Shown one piece after another: positions 7,668 to 15,098 of a stretch of DNA of 29,553 nucleotides. The first letter of the stretch is position 1, and every line of letters starts with the position of its first letter. The translations under genes and the position numbers were made by a program. This DNA is from Lutibacter sp. (lineage in GTDB: Bacteria; Bacteroidota; Bacteroidia; Flavobacteriales; Flavobacteriaceae), in the NCBI GenBank assembly GCA_004195315.1, contig SDWL01000002.1, positions 1 to 29,553 of the forward strand. Direction: 5' to 3'. Below the pieces are notes generated by a model. That model was not told the origin of the DNA and ran no database searches. It worked only from the letters and a program-made list of their open reading frames with translations.

Positions 7668-7750
7668 CGTCATTGCGAATGTAACGCAGTGAAATGAAGT
7701 AATCTATTTCTTTTAGGGTGAGATTACTTCGTTGTAAAACTCCACGTTAT
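7668..7750 (+). repeat. Palindromic repeat, unit 4 (degenerate)
   Basis: It begins with an intact CGTCATTGCGA (7668..7678), keeps GAAGTAATCT and AGATTACTTCG inside, and ends in a decayed CTCCACGTTAT. It has the same orientation as units 1-3, so the GIY-YIG gene is bounded by direct copies of the repeat. Confidence 0.75.
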
Positions 7751-7766
7751 AGGGTTCGGTAGTTTT

Positions 7767-7886
7767 GCGTTAGGGATTGAATACTTCGGCTGGGCTCAGT
7801 ACAGGCTATTTTTTGAGCTCTTTTTATGGTTATTTTTAAACTATAAAAAAGCGAGTAGTGAAAGCCCGACCCAAAGGGTAACGCCC
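7767..7886 (+). repeat. Structured intergenic element with GCGTTAGGG...AACGCCC ends
   Basis: About 120 bp closed by GCGTTA (7767..7772) pairing with TAACGC (7879..7884). Inside are a roughly 12-bp AT-rich stem (7820..7831 with 7839..7851, one bulged base) and a small hairpin ACCC-AAA-GGGT at 7869..7879 next to AGCCCGACCC. The ends look like a dispersed structured element I associate with flavobacterial genomes, possibly an ncRNA-type motif such as Flavo-1, but I cannot confirm the family. It ends about 100 bp upstream of ftsX. It could be a processed RNA, a 5' leader or a mobile repeat. Confidence 0.5.
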
Positions 7887-7985
7887 AAATAATTATTTAA
7901 TTTACAACACATAAATTAAACAATTAAACAAATAAACCATTCAACAACTATTTGTATATTGCAAACTCTTAAATTAAAATTACTT

Positions 7986-8864
7986 TTGGATACATCTTTT
8001 GAAAAATATCAAAAAAGAAGACTGCGATCATCGTACTTTTCAGTAGTTATCAGCATTGGTTTGGTGTTGTTTTTAGTTGGTATTTTAGGTTTAATTGTAC
8101 TAAAAACTAATAGTATTACTGAGCATTTTAAAGAAAAAGTTACCATTACCATATTTCTAAATGACAATGCTAAAAATATTGATGTTGAAATTTTGCGAGC
8201 TGAATTAAAAAGAGCTGAATACACAAAATCCGTTACTTATATTTCTAAAAAAGAAGCTGCAAAAAAATATACCGAAGAAATTGGGGAAGACTTTGTGGAA
8301 TTTTTAGGAGATAATCCTTTAAAAAATGCTGTAGATATTTCGTTAAAATCGGAATTTGTGACGCCTGAAAAAATGGCTGAAATAGAAAAAAATTTATTGA
8401 TAAGAAGTATTGTTGCTGAAGTTACCTATGACAAACCTTTAATTGAATTGTTAACAAAAAACATTAACCGTTTAGGTTTTTGGATGCTTTTATTTAGTGG
8501 GCTCTTTACATTAATAGCCATTGTTTTAATAAATAGCTCCATACGACTTTCAATATATTCAAAAAGATTTACCATAAAAACCATGCAAATGGTAGGTGCA
8601 ACTAAAAGCTTTATTAGAGTTCCTTTTATTTGGAAAAGTATTCAACTGGGTTTTTTAGGAGCTTTAGTATCTATAGCTGGCCTAATTGCGTTTATTTTAT
8701 ATGTAGATAAAACAATTCCTGAGCTTCAAATGTTAACTAATTATAAAATATTAGGATTATTATTTACAACAATTATTGGTTTAGGTATACTAATTACATG
8801 GATTAGTACGTTTTTTGCAACACAACGATTTTTGAATTTAAGAACAGACGAACTTTATTATTAG
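7986..8864 (+). CDS. ftsX: Cell division protein FtsX
   Basis: The permease-like half of FtsEX, which couples the divisome to peptidoglycan hydrolases. TM1 is near residues 20-42 and a periplasmic loop runs to about 155. Three more TM helices lie near 160-185, 215-240 and 250-280. The coupling segment KTMQMVGATKSFIRVPF before the third helix is characteristic. There is no ATG. The TTG at 7986 gives MDTSFEKYQKRRLRSSYF, the common flavobacterial N-terminus, and 292 residues. A TTG at 7959 would add nine unlikely residues. FtsE is not adjacent, as is usual in this group. It heads the ftsX-DUF3098-uppP-truB unit, with gaps of only a few bases. Confidence 0.93.
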   Translation: MDTSFEKYQKRRLRSSYFSVVISIGLVLFLVGILGLIVLKTNSITEHFKEKVTITIFLNDNAKNIDVEILRAELKRAEYTKSVTYISKKEAAKKYTEEIGEDFVEFLGDNPLKNAVDISLKSEFVTPEKMAEIEKNLLIRSIVAEVTYDKPLIELLTKNINRLGFWMLLFSGLFTLIAIVLINSSIRLSIYSKRFTIKTMQMVGATKSFIRVPFIWKSIQLGFLGALVSIAGLIAFILYVDKTIPELQMLTNYKILGLLFTTIIGLGILITWISTFFATQRFLNLRTDELYY

Positions 8865-8868
8865 CACA

Positions 8869-9114
8869 ATGAACAAGAAAAAAGTAGAAAATAAAAATAT
8901 AATTCTTTTTGGTAAAAAGAATTATATTTTAATGTTAATTGGAATTGCAGTAATTGCGTTAGGGTTTATATTAATGGCTGGTGGCGGAAGTGATGATCCA
9001 GCAGTTTTTAATGAGGAAATATATAATTTCAGAAGAATTCGTTTAGCACCTACATTGGTTATTATTGGCTTAGGTATTCAGATTTATGCAATTATGGCAA
9101 AATCTAAAAAATAA
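8869..9114 (+). CDS. DUF3098 family small membrane protein
   Basis: A protein of 81 residues with a basic N-terminus, FGKKNYILMLIGI leading into TM1 (about 20-38), a short loop with GGGSDDPAVFNEEIYNFRRIRLAPT, and TM2 (about 60-76). This layout and the F/RRIRLAP motif match the DUF3098 family found between ftsX and uppP in Bacteroidota. The function is unknown. The position suggests a role in the cell envelope or division. It starts 4 bp after ftsX and ends 2 bp before uppP. Confidence 0.85.
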   Translation: MNKKKVENKNIILFGKKNYILMLIGIAVIALGFILMAGGGSDDPAVFNEEIYNFRRIRLAPTLVIIGLGIQIYAIMAKSKK

Positions 9115-9116
9115 GA

Positions 9117-9914
9117 ATGAGTTATTTTGAAGCTATTATTCTTGGGATTATTCAAGGCTTAACCGAATTTTTACCTGTTTCATCCAGCGGTCATTTAGAA
9201 TTAGCAAAAGTTATTTTAGGAGATCACTCAATTCCACAAGAAAGCTTAACATTCACTGTGGTAGTTCATTTTGCGACAGCTTTAAGTACCATGGTTATTT
9301 TTAAAGATGACATTTTTCAAATTATAAAAGGCCTATTTCAGTTTAAATGGAATGAAGAATTTCAATTTTCATTAAAAATTATAGCTTCAATGATACCAGC
9401 AGTAATTGTTGGTTTAATTTTTGAAGAAGAATTTGAGCGTTTTTTTGGAGGTGAAATATTGTTAGTTGGTTTTATGCTTATTATTACATCACTACTTTTA
9501 TTATTTGCAGATAGAGCGAAACATACAACCCAAAAAGTGACTTTTTTTAGCGCAATAGTTATTGGAATTTCTCAAGCGTTAGCTATTTTACCAGGCATTT
9601 CAAGATCTGGAGCTACTATTTCAACATCGGTATTATTAGGTGTTGATAGAGTGCAAGCGGCACGATTTTCATTTTTAATGGTGGTGCCATTAATATTTGG
9701 GAAAATTGGAAAAGATGTATTATCAGGTTCTATTAATTTTCACGGTGCTCAAATTGGAGTGTTGGGAACGGGTTTTTTAGCTTCATTTATTGCCGGACTT
9801 TTTGCTTGTAAATGGATGATTACCATTGTTAAAAAAAGTAAACTTTCGTATTTTGCATTGTATTGTTTCATATTAGGCGTTATTGCAATTGCAGTTACTT
9901 TATCTACTACATAA
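9117..9914 (+). CDS. uppP: Undecaprenyl-diphosphate phosphatase UppP (BacA)
   Basis: An integral membrane phosphatase that recycles undecaprenyl diphosphate to the monophosphate carrier for peptidoglycan and other surface polymers. It also confers basal bacitracin resistance. The two signature stretches are present: GLTEFLPVSSSGHL (residues 14-27, with Glu17 and the SSSGH active-site loop) and LPGISRSGATIS near residues 158-169. About eight hydrophobic helices fit the family and 265 residues is normal. The stop overlaps the truB start by one base (TAATG). Confidence 0.97.
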   Translation: MSYFEAIILGIIQGLTEFLPVSSSGHLELAKVILGDHSIPQESLTFTVVVHFATALSTMVIFKDDIFQIIKGLFQFKWNEEFQFSLKIIASMIPAVIVGLIFEEEFERFFGGEILLVGFMLIITSLLLLFADRAKHTTQKVTFFSAIVIGISQALAILPGISRSGATISTSVLLGVDRVQAARFSFLMVVPLIFGKIGKDVLSGSINFHGAQIGVLGTGFLASFIAGLFACKWMITIVKKSKLSYFALYCFILGVIAIAVTLSTT

Positions 9915-10603
9915 TGACGGAAGAAGATTTTAAAAACGGACAAGTTATACTTATAGACAAACCTTTAGAATGGACTTCTTTTCAGGTAGTAAACAAATTA
10001 CGTTGGCATATTAGACAGAAGTTTGGAATAAAAAAAATTAAAGTGGGTCACGCAGGTACTTTAGATCCATTAGCTACAGGTTTACTCATATTATGTACAG
10101 GTAAATTCACCAAACAAATTAATGAATATCAAGGTCAAATTAAGGAATATACAGGCGAATTTACCTTAGGCGGAACTACACCAAGTTACGATTTAGAAAC
10201 CGAAATTGATTCAACTTTTCCTATTTCACATATTACTTCAGCATTAATTTACAATACCACAAAACAATTTATTGGTGAAATAGATCAAATACCACCCATA
10301 TTTTCAGCCTTAAAAAAAGAAGGAAAACGTTTATATGAAATAGCTAGAGCAGGTGAAACTACTGAAATAAATTCGAGAAAAATTAATATTGCGGAATTTG
10401 AAATAACCAAAATTGATTTACCAAAAGTTAATTTTAGAGTAGTGTGTAGTAAAGGAACCTACATTAGATCTTTAGCATATGATTTTGGGAAAGCATTAAA
10501 CTCAGGTGGTCATTTATCTGAATTAAGAAGAACTAAAATTGGAAACTTTACTGTTGAAGAAACATTAGATCCTTTAAACTATATTGAAAAATATTTAAGC
10601 TAA
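9914..10603 (+). CDS. truB: tRNA pseudouridine(55) synthase TruB
   Basis: It makes pseudouridine 55 in the T-loop of tRNAs. The N-terminal motif GHAGTLDPLATGLL holds catalytic Asp51, and RLYEIARAGE and CSKGTYIRSLAYDFG follow, as in the family. The ATG at 9914 overlaps the uppP stop, giving 229 residues and the usual start MTEEDFKNGQVILIDKP. A longer reading from 9863 would lie inside uppP and is not family-like. It is the last gene of the ftsX unit and is convergent with the next gene, which ends 9 bp away. Confidence 0.97.
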   Translation: MTEEDFKNGQVILIDKPLEWTSFQVVNKLRWHIRQKFGIKKIKVGHAGTLDPLATGLLILCTGKFTKQINEYQGQIKEYTGEFTLGGTTPSYDLETEIDSTFPISHITSALIYNTTKQFIGEIDQIPPIFSALKKEGKRLYEIARAGETTEINSRKINIAEFEITKIDLPKVNFRVVCSKGTYIRSLAYDFGKALNSGGHLSELRRTKIGNFTVEETLDPLNYIEKYLS

Positions 10604-10612
10604 GTTTCTTTT

Positions 10613-11098
10613 TTACTTCATAAATCTACCTAACCAACTGTCCATAATATTAATTTCCCAGTTATACTTAAAATCAACTTTATTGGTTATCATATTATTG
10701 AAAACAATGGTTTTTTGAGACACACCTTTCGCTTTCATCATTTTTTTAAATTCAATTAAATCTTTGTATTGCACAAATTCACCTTGTTTGTAACAAACAT
10801 TCATTTTATCCATTAAAATAATCTCTAATGTTTTTTCTAGTTCTTGAATAAATGTAATTAACAAGTTATGTGCCTCTAAACTTAAACTGTTTTGGCTGTC
10901 ATCAACTGCTATAATAATAAACCGGTCATATTCAAGTTGATAAGAACATTTAATCAAAATCCCTTGATCATCCCATTCAGTTAAAAATTCTTCAATCTTT
11001 TCTTTTATACCCGCTATTTCTTGTGGGTAAAATTTTCTGCTTGATGGAAAAACCCATAATTTAGCTTCGTCTAGAAGTTGCTTAAAATCTACAATCAT
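10613..11098 (-). CDS. Conserved Bacteroidota protein (often misnamed 'ABC transporter ATPase')
   Basis: A soluble protein of 161 residues. Its pattern matches a family conserved in Bacteroidota: IKEKIEEFLTEWDDQG near 30-45, YDRFIIIAVD near 60, a middle LDKMNV-like segment (LMDKMNVCYKQG), IVFNNMITNK, and a C-terminal WLGRFM. Members are often labelled ABC transporter ATPase in databases, but no Walker A, Walker B or signature motif is present here, so the label is wrong for this protein. The function is unknown. It has its own promoter (-7 box at 11116) and sits between truB and a thioredoxin-fold gene. Confidence 0.75.
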   Translation of the reverse strand: MIVDFKQLLDEAKLWVFPSSRKFYPQEIAGIKEKIEEFLTEWDDQGILIKCSYQLEYDRFIIIAVDDSQNSLSLEAHNLLITFIQELEKTLEIILMDKMNVCYKQGEFVQYKDLIEFKKMMKAKGVSQKTIVFNNMITNKVDFKYNWEINIMDSWLGRFMK

Positions 11099-11115
11099 TA
11101 CATTAATTTAGGCAG

Positions 11116-11123
11116 CAAAGGTA
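11116..11123 (-). promoter_or_regulatory. -7 box of the 161-residue protein gene
   Basis: The minus strand reads TACCTTTG, a match to TAnnTTTG, 17 bases upstream of the ATG at 11098. Confidence 0.5.
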
Positions 11124-11145
11124 TTTAAATTAATCGGACTAAAGA

Positions 11146-11745
11146 TTAAGATGCTTTTAGTAATTTTAAAAGGTCTTCTTGTGTATTTGCTCCTTTATCT
11201 TTGTTATACCAAATTTGTAAATTCGCTTTAAAATCTGCATCTAAACTTCCGTTTTGTTCTTTGTAATCTAAAACCATTTTAGTAGCTATAGACGGTCTTG
11301 GCCCCCAAGAATTTATAACACTATTTTCGCTATCTACAATTATAATTTTAGGAATTGATTTACTTCCATTGGTTAAATATTGATTCATGAGTTCTTCATT
11401 TTCATCTCTCAAAACAATTTTTAAGTCAATTTTAGTAGAAGACTCAGTAATTTTATTTAAAATAGGTACAATTTGAGCAGCATCACCACACCAACCTTCA
11501 GCAATTACTAAAAAAGTATAATTATTTTTTAGATTATTAATTGAAGTTTGTGTTTCTTCAGAAATTTTTAATGTTTTATCAAGCCTATCCATTCTTTTAT
11601 CATTCAGAATACTGTAATTTAATAAATCATCAGATTGTTCATTTCCTGTTGATTTTTCTTGAATTAAGAGGTCTTTTATTAATTTTCTATACGCTTTATA
11701 TGAAGCTCCTTTATTTAAGCTATTATCTATTAGTGTATTATTCAT
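11146..11745 (-). CDS. Thioredoxin-fold protein with single-cysteine WCGDA motif
   Basis: A cytoplasmic protein of 199 residues with no signal peptide. The thioredoxin fold spans about residues 75-170: strand FLVIAEGWCGDAAQ with W85-C86-G87-D88, and a cis-proline loop KSIPKIII with Pro132. The usual second cysteine of CxxC is replaced (CGDA), so it cannot form the classic disulfide. Such WCGDA proteins are common in Bacteroidota as 'thioredoxin family proteins' and their substrates are unknown. A monothiol or thiol-transfer role is possible. It is transcribed divergently from the nos cluster across a 241-bp region. Confidence 0.82.
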   Translation of the reverse strand: MNNTLIDNSLNKGASYKAYRKLIKDLLIQEKSTGNEQSDDLLNYSILNDKRMDRLDKTLKISEETQTSINNLKNNYTFLVIAEGWCGDAAQIVPILNKITESSTKIDLKIVLRDENEELMNQYLTNGSKSIPKIIIVDSENSVINSWGPRPSIATKMVLDYKEQNGSLDADFKANLQIWYNKDKGANTQEDLLKLLKAS

Positions 11746-11784
11746 TTTTTTTATTTAATTTTAAGTCATTATTTTGACGATGTG

Positions 11785-11792
11785 CAAATGTA
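11785..11792 (-). promoter_or_regulatory. -7 box of the thioredoxin-fold gene
   Basis: The minus strand reads TACATTTG, matching TAnnTTTG. A TTTG further upstream (complement near 11817..11820) is a possible -33 element, though the 24-base spacing is a little long. Confidence 0.45.
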
Positions 11793-11861
11793 TTACTTAC
11801 ATGTTAAAATATGTAGCAAACACTATTGCAAAAATAAAATTAGATTTTGAATAAAAAATGA

Positions 11862-11960
11862 TACATTTGTTACACGGTAAAAAAGATAATATTGTCTTAA
11901 TATCATTTATCTGATATTTGTCACAACTCAATTTATTGTGTTACGTTACATTTGTCACAT
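11862..11960 (+). promoter_or_regulatory. Probable nos promoter region with three ATTTGTnACA copies
   Basis: Upstream of the fasciclin gene, three direct copies of A(C/T)ATTTGT(T/C)ACA stand at 11863, 11914 and 11948. The first and third also form -7 boxes (TACATTTG at 11862..11869 and 11947..11954). The third box lies about 33 bases before the ATG at 11987. An inverted repeat CACAA-N9-TTGTG spans 11922..11940. A Crp/Fnr-type regulator that senses low oxygen or nitrogen oxides would be a reasonable binder, but no regulator gene is in the window and the match is not exact. The role is inferred. Confidence 0.4.
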
Positions 11961-11986
11961 TATTTATTAATATTAATAATAAAATC

Positions 11987-12565
11987 ATGAAAAAAAACAA
12001 TTTAATTTTCTCGCTTTTAACAGTAGTAGCGATTTTCATTACATCATGTAGTGGAGGAGAAAAAAAACAAGAAGTTACTGGTGCTCATACTGAAGTTGTA
12101 TCTGAAGGTCTTGGGCAATCAGCTGTTGAAGATAATGTTTCAGCAGCAAATGCACTACAAGTAGCAAAATCATTAGACGATTTTAAAACGTTGGTTGTTG
12201 CAATTGAAGCCGCTGGTGTTGAAGACGCCCTAGTAAATGTTGGACCATTAACAGTTTTTGCTCCAGTGAATTCAGCTTTTGATAAACTTCCTGAAGGTAC
12301 GGTTGCAACCTTATTATTGCCAGAAAGCAAAGCTCAATTGGCTTTTATTTTAACAAACCATGTAGCACCTGCAAACTATCCAATTAAACAATTAAAGAAA
12401 GAAGCAAAAAAAGGACGTAAATTATATATGGCTTCTGGGAAATATTTAGTTGTTGAAAATAAAGAAGATGGAATTTATGTAGATGGAACAAAAATATTGA
12501 AAACAGTAAAAGTAAGTAATGGGTGGATTCACGTAATTGACAACGTGTTAGTACCAGTTGAATAA
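11987..12565 (+). CDS. Fasciclin-domain lipoprotein heading the nos cluster
   Basis: A lipoprotein of 192 residues. The signal peptide ends in FITSC with lipid Cys21. A linker rich in G, E and K is followed by one fasciclin (FAS1) domain over about residues 55-192, with the family motifs GPLTVFAPVNSAFDKLP (H1 region) and the closing NGWIHVIDNVLVP (H2 region). FAS1 domains usually mediate adhesion or protein-protein contact. A reading from 11918 would add 23 residues ahead of the signal peptide, so the ATG at 11987 is preferred. It is followed at 28 bp by the cytochrome c gene and then nosZ. A role in scaffolding the N2O-reducing complex is possible but inferred. Confidence 0.9.
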   Translation: MKKNNLIFSLLTVVAIFITSCSGGEKKQEVTGAHTEVVSEGLGQSAVEDNVSAANALQVAKSLDDFKTLVVAIEAAGVEDALVNVGPLTVFAPVNSAFDKLPEGTVATLLLPESKAQLAFILTNHVAPANYPIKQLKKEAKKGRKLYMASGKYLVVENKEDGIYVDGTKILKTVKVSNGWIHVIDNVLVPVE

Positions 12566-12593
12566 TTATTAAATATTAAAATATAAAGAAGAA

Positions 12594-13058
12594 ATGAAAT
12601 TAAAAGTATTTATAGTAGCATTAGTTGTCGTATTTATATCAAGTTGCGGTGGTGAGGAAAAAAAATCAGATAAAGCTGTTGAACCAAAAGTAGAAACGAA
12701 AGAAGTTGTCGAAGTAGATCCAATGCAAGATAAAGGTATTGGTCCAATAACAAGTGTTATACTTGGTGAAATTGATGAAGCGATGGTTGCTGAAGGTGAA
12801 GTTGTATTTAAGGCAAAATGCTCAGCATGTCATAAAATAAGTAAAAGATTTGTAGGTCCAGGTTTAGCAGGAATTACAGAAAGACGTACCCCAGAATGGA
12901 TTATGAATATGATTTTAAATCCTGAGGTTATGGTAGTTGAAAATGAAATTGCTAAAAAATTATTAGCTGAATATTTAGCTCCAATGGCAAACCAAAGTTT
13001 AACAGAAAAAGAAGCAAGACAAATATTAGAATACTTTAGAACAAAAAAAGCTAAATAA
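12594..13058 (+). CDS. Lipid-anchored mono-heme cytochrome c, likely electron donor to NosZ
   Basis: A protein of 154 residues with lipobox ISSC (Cys18), then a linker of about 50 residues rich in E, K and V, and a class I cytochrome c domain. The heme motif is CSACH at 76-80 (Cys76, Cys79, His80), followed by GPGLAGI, and the distal axial ligand is probably Met131 in LAPMANQ. It would sit on the periplasmic face of a membrane. Its place between the fasciclin gene and nosZ, with 28-bp gaps on both sides, makes it the obvious electron shuttle from a quinol-oxidising complex to the CuA centre of NosZ. That role is inferred from context. Confidence 0.92.
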   Translation: MKLKVFIVALVVVFISSCGGEEKKSDKAVEPKVETKEVVEVDPMQDKGIGPITSVILGEIDEAMVAEGEVVFKAKCSACHKISKRFVGPGLAGITERRTPEWIMNMILNPEVMVVENEIAKKLLAEYLAPMANQSLTEKEARQILEYFRTKKAK

Positions 13059-13086
13059 AATTAATTAACAATCAAACAACAAACAG

Positions 13087-15060
13087 ATGAAAACAATTTT
13101 TAAATCTTTATTAGCAATTACAGTAGTGTCACTAGTGCTAAGTAGTTGTGGTAATGAAGGCTCAAGTAAAAAAGGAGCCTTATCAAGTAGCGCTGCCGAA
13201 AAAGTATATGTTGCACCTGGTGAGCATGATGAATTCTATGCATTTGTATCTGGTGGATTTAGTGGTCAATTGGCCGTTTATGGACTCCCTTCAGGACGTT
13301 TATTTAAAGTAATTCCTGTTTTTTCAGTTGATGCTGAAAAAGCGTATGGTTTTAACGAAGAAACAAAACCAATGTTAAATACTTCTCATGGATTTATTCC
13401 TTGGGACGATTCACATCACCCTGATATTTCTCAAACTAATGGAGAATTAGATGGTAGATATGTATTTATTAATGGTAACAATACACCTCGTATTGCAAAA
13501 ATTGATTTAACAACTTTTGAAACTACAGAAATTATTGAAGTTCCAAATTCAGCAGGAAATCACAGTTCATCTTTTGTTACTGAAAATACCGAATATGTTG
13601 TAGCAGGAACACGTTTTAGTATTCCTTATCCACAAAAAGATATGCCAATTAATGAGTACAAAGGAAACTTTAAAGGAGCCTTAACTTTTATTTCTGTAAA
13701 TCCAGAAGATGGTAGAATGGACATTAAATTCCAATTAATGATGCCAGGATTTAACTATGATTTATCGCATCCAGGAAGAGGTGATTCTCATGGTTGGTTT
13801 TTCTTTTCAACATATAACACTGAAGAAGCAAATTCACTGCTAGAAGTAAACGCTTCTCAAAATGATAAAGACTTTATAGCTGCCATCAATTGGAAAAAAA
13901 TTGAAGAATATGTTAATAATGGTGGAGGTACAAAAGCACCTGCCAATTATGCACATAATGTTTATGATGAGCATACACATACTGCAACTTCTACTATGAA
14001 AAAAGAAGTGCTAATTGTAAATCCTTCTGAAGTACCAGGAGCTATATATTTTATGCCAACACCTAAATCACCTCACGGTTGTGATGTTGATCCTTCAGGA
14101 GAATATATTGTAGGAAGTGGTAAATTAGCAGCAGAATTAACAATTCACTCTTTTAGTAAAATGATTAAAGCCATAGAAGAAGAAAAATTTGATGGTGAAG
14201 CATACGGAATTCCAATTTTACAATACGAAGCTACATTAGCAGGAGCAGTTAAACAACCTGGATTAGGACCATTGCATACGGAGTTTGATGGACAAGGAAA
14301 TGCATATACTACTTTCTTTATTTCTTCTGAAGTTGTAAAATGGAAATTAGGAACATGGGAAGTTATTGACAGAAAACCTACATATTATTCTGTAGGGCAT
14401 TTAATGATTCCTGGTGGAAATTCAAGAAAACCATTTGGTAAATATGTATTAGCAATGAACAAAATTACAAAAGACCGTTATTTACCAACAGGTCCTGAAG
14501 TAACTCAATCGGCACAATTATATGATATCACTGGTGAAAAAATGGAATTACTGTTAGATTTTCCTGTAATTGGTGAACCTCACTATGCGGCTGGGATTCC
14601 TGCAGATTTAATAAAAGTGAATTCTAAGAAAATATTTAGGCTAGAAGAAAATAAACATGAATATGTAACTAAAACTGAAGCAGAAGCTAAAGTTGTACGA
14701 AATGGAAATCAAGTTCATATTTATATGACCATGATTCGTTCTCACTTTGCTCCAGACAATATTGAAGGTATCCAAGTTGGTGATGAAGTGTTTTTCCACG
14801 TAACAAACTTAGAGCAAGATTATGACGTGCCTCATGGTATAGCTATGATTGGAGCACAAACTTCTGAGTTGTTAATTATGCCAGGGCAAACGGAAACGTT
14901 TAAATGGTTTCCTAAACAAGTTGGAGTATGGCCATTCTATTGCACAGATTTCTGTTCAGCTTTACATCAAGAAATGCAAGGCTATGTTAGAGTATCACCA
15001 AAAGGATCTAATGTTCCAATAACATTTACTTTGGATGGTGATGCAGTTGATGCTGAATAA
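13087..15060 (+). CDS. nosZ: Nitrous-oxide reductase NosZ, clade II
   Basis: It reduces N2O to N2, the last step of denitrification, in the periplasm. The N-terminal seven-bladed propeller carries all seven CuZ histidines: His110 and His111 (DSHHPD), His159, His235 (DSHGWF), His330 (SPHGCD), His397 (GPLHTEF) and His499 (EPHY). The C-terminal cupredoxin domain holds CuA: His583, Cys619, Cys623, His627 and Met630 in CTDFCSALHQEM. The Sec-type signal, with no twin arginine, and the neighbours mark clade II (atypical). The signal ends in LSSC, so Cys21 is probably lipidated. At 657 residues it appears complete and active. A 13-bp hairpin follows the gene. Confidence 0.98.
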   Translation: MKTIFKSLLAITVVSLVLSSCGNEGSSKKGALSSSAAEKVYVAPGEHDEFYAFVSGGFSGQLAVYGLPSGRLFKVIPVFSVDAEKAYGFNEETKPMLNTSHGFIPWDDSHHPDISQTNGELDGRYVFINGNNTPRIAKIDLTTFETTEIIEVPNSAGNHSSSFVTENTEYVVAGTRFSIPYPQKDMPINEYKGNFKGALTFISVNPEDGRMDIKFQLMMPGFNYDLSHPGRGDSHGWFFFSTYNTEEANSLLEVNASQNDKDFIAAINWKKIEEYVNNGGGTKAPANYAHNVYDEHTHTATSTMKKEVLIVNPSEVPGAIYFMPTPKSPHGCDVDPSGEYIVGSGKLAAELTIHSFSKMIKAIEEEKFDGEAYGIPILQYEATLAGAVKQPGLGPLHTEFDGQGNAYTTFFISSEVVKWKLGTWEVIDRKPTYYSVGHLMIPGGNSRKPFGKYVLAMNKITKDRYLPTGPEVTQSAQLYDITGEKMELLLDFPVIGEPHYAAGIPADLIKVNSKKIFRLEENKHEYVTKTEAEAKVVRNGNQVHIYMTMIRSHFAPDNIEGIQVGDEVFFHVTNLEQDYDVPHGIAMIGAQTSELLIMPGQTETFKWFPKQVGVWPFYCTDFCSALHQEMQGYVRVSPKGSNVPITFTLDGDAVDAE

Positions 15061-15098
15061 AATTCTTTTTTATATTAGATTGATTTAAAAGAATTAAT

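Larger units (their letters stand above)
7644..7985. other. Gene-free stretch between the GIY-YIG gene and ftsX
   Basis: These 342 bases hold repeat unit 4, the structured element at 7767..7886, and an AT-rich leader of ftsX. The sequence TATATTGC at 7955 is one base short of a proper -7 box. No coding potential is seen. Confidence 0.6.

Noticed and set aside
9863..9913. Longer truB N-terminus
   Set aside because: The extra 17 residues are translated from the end of uppP in another frame. The ATG at 9914 gives the family start.
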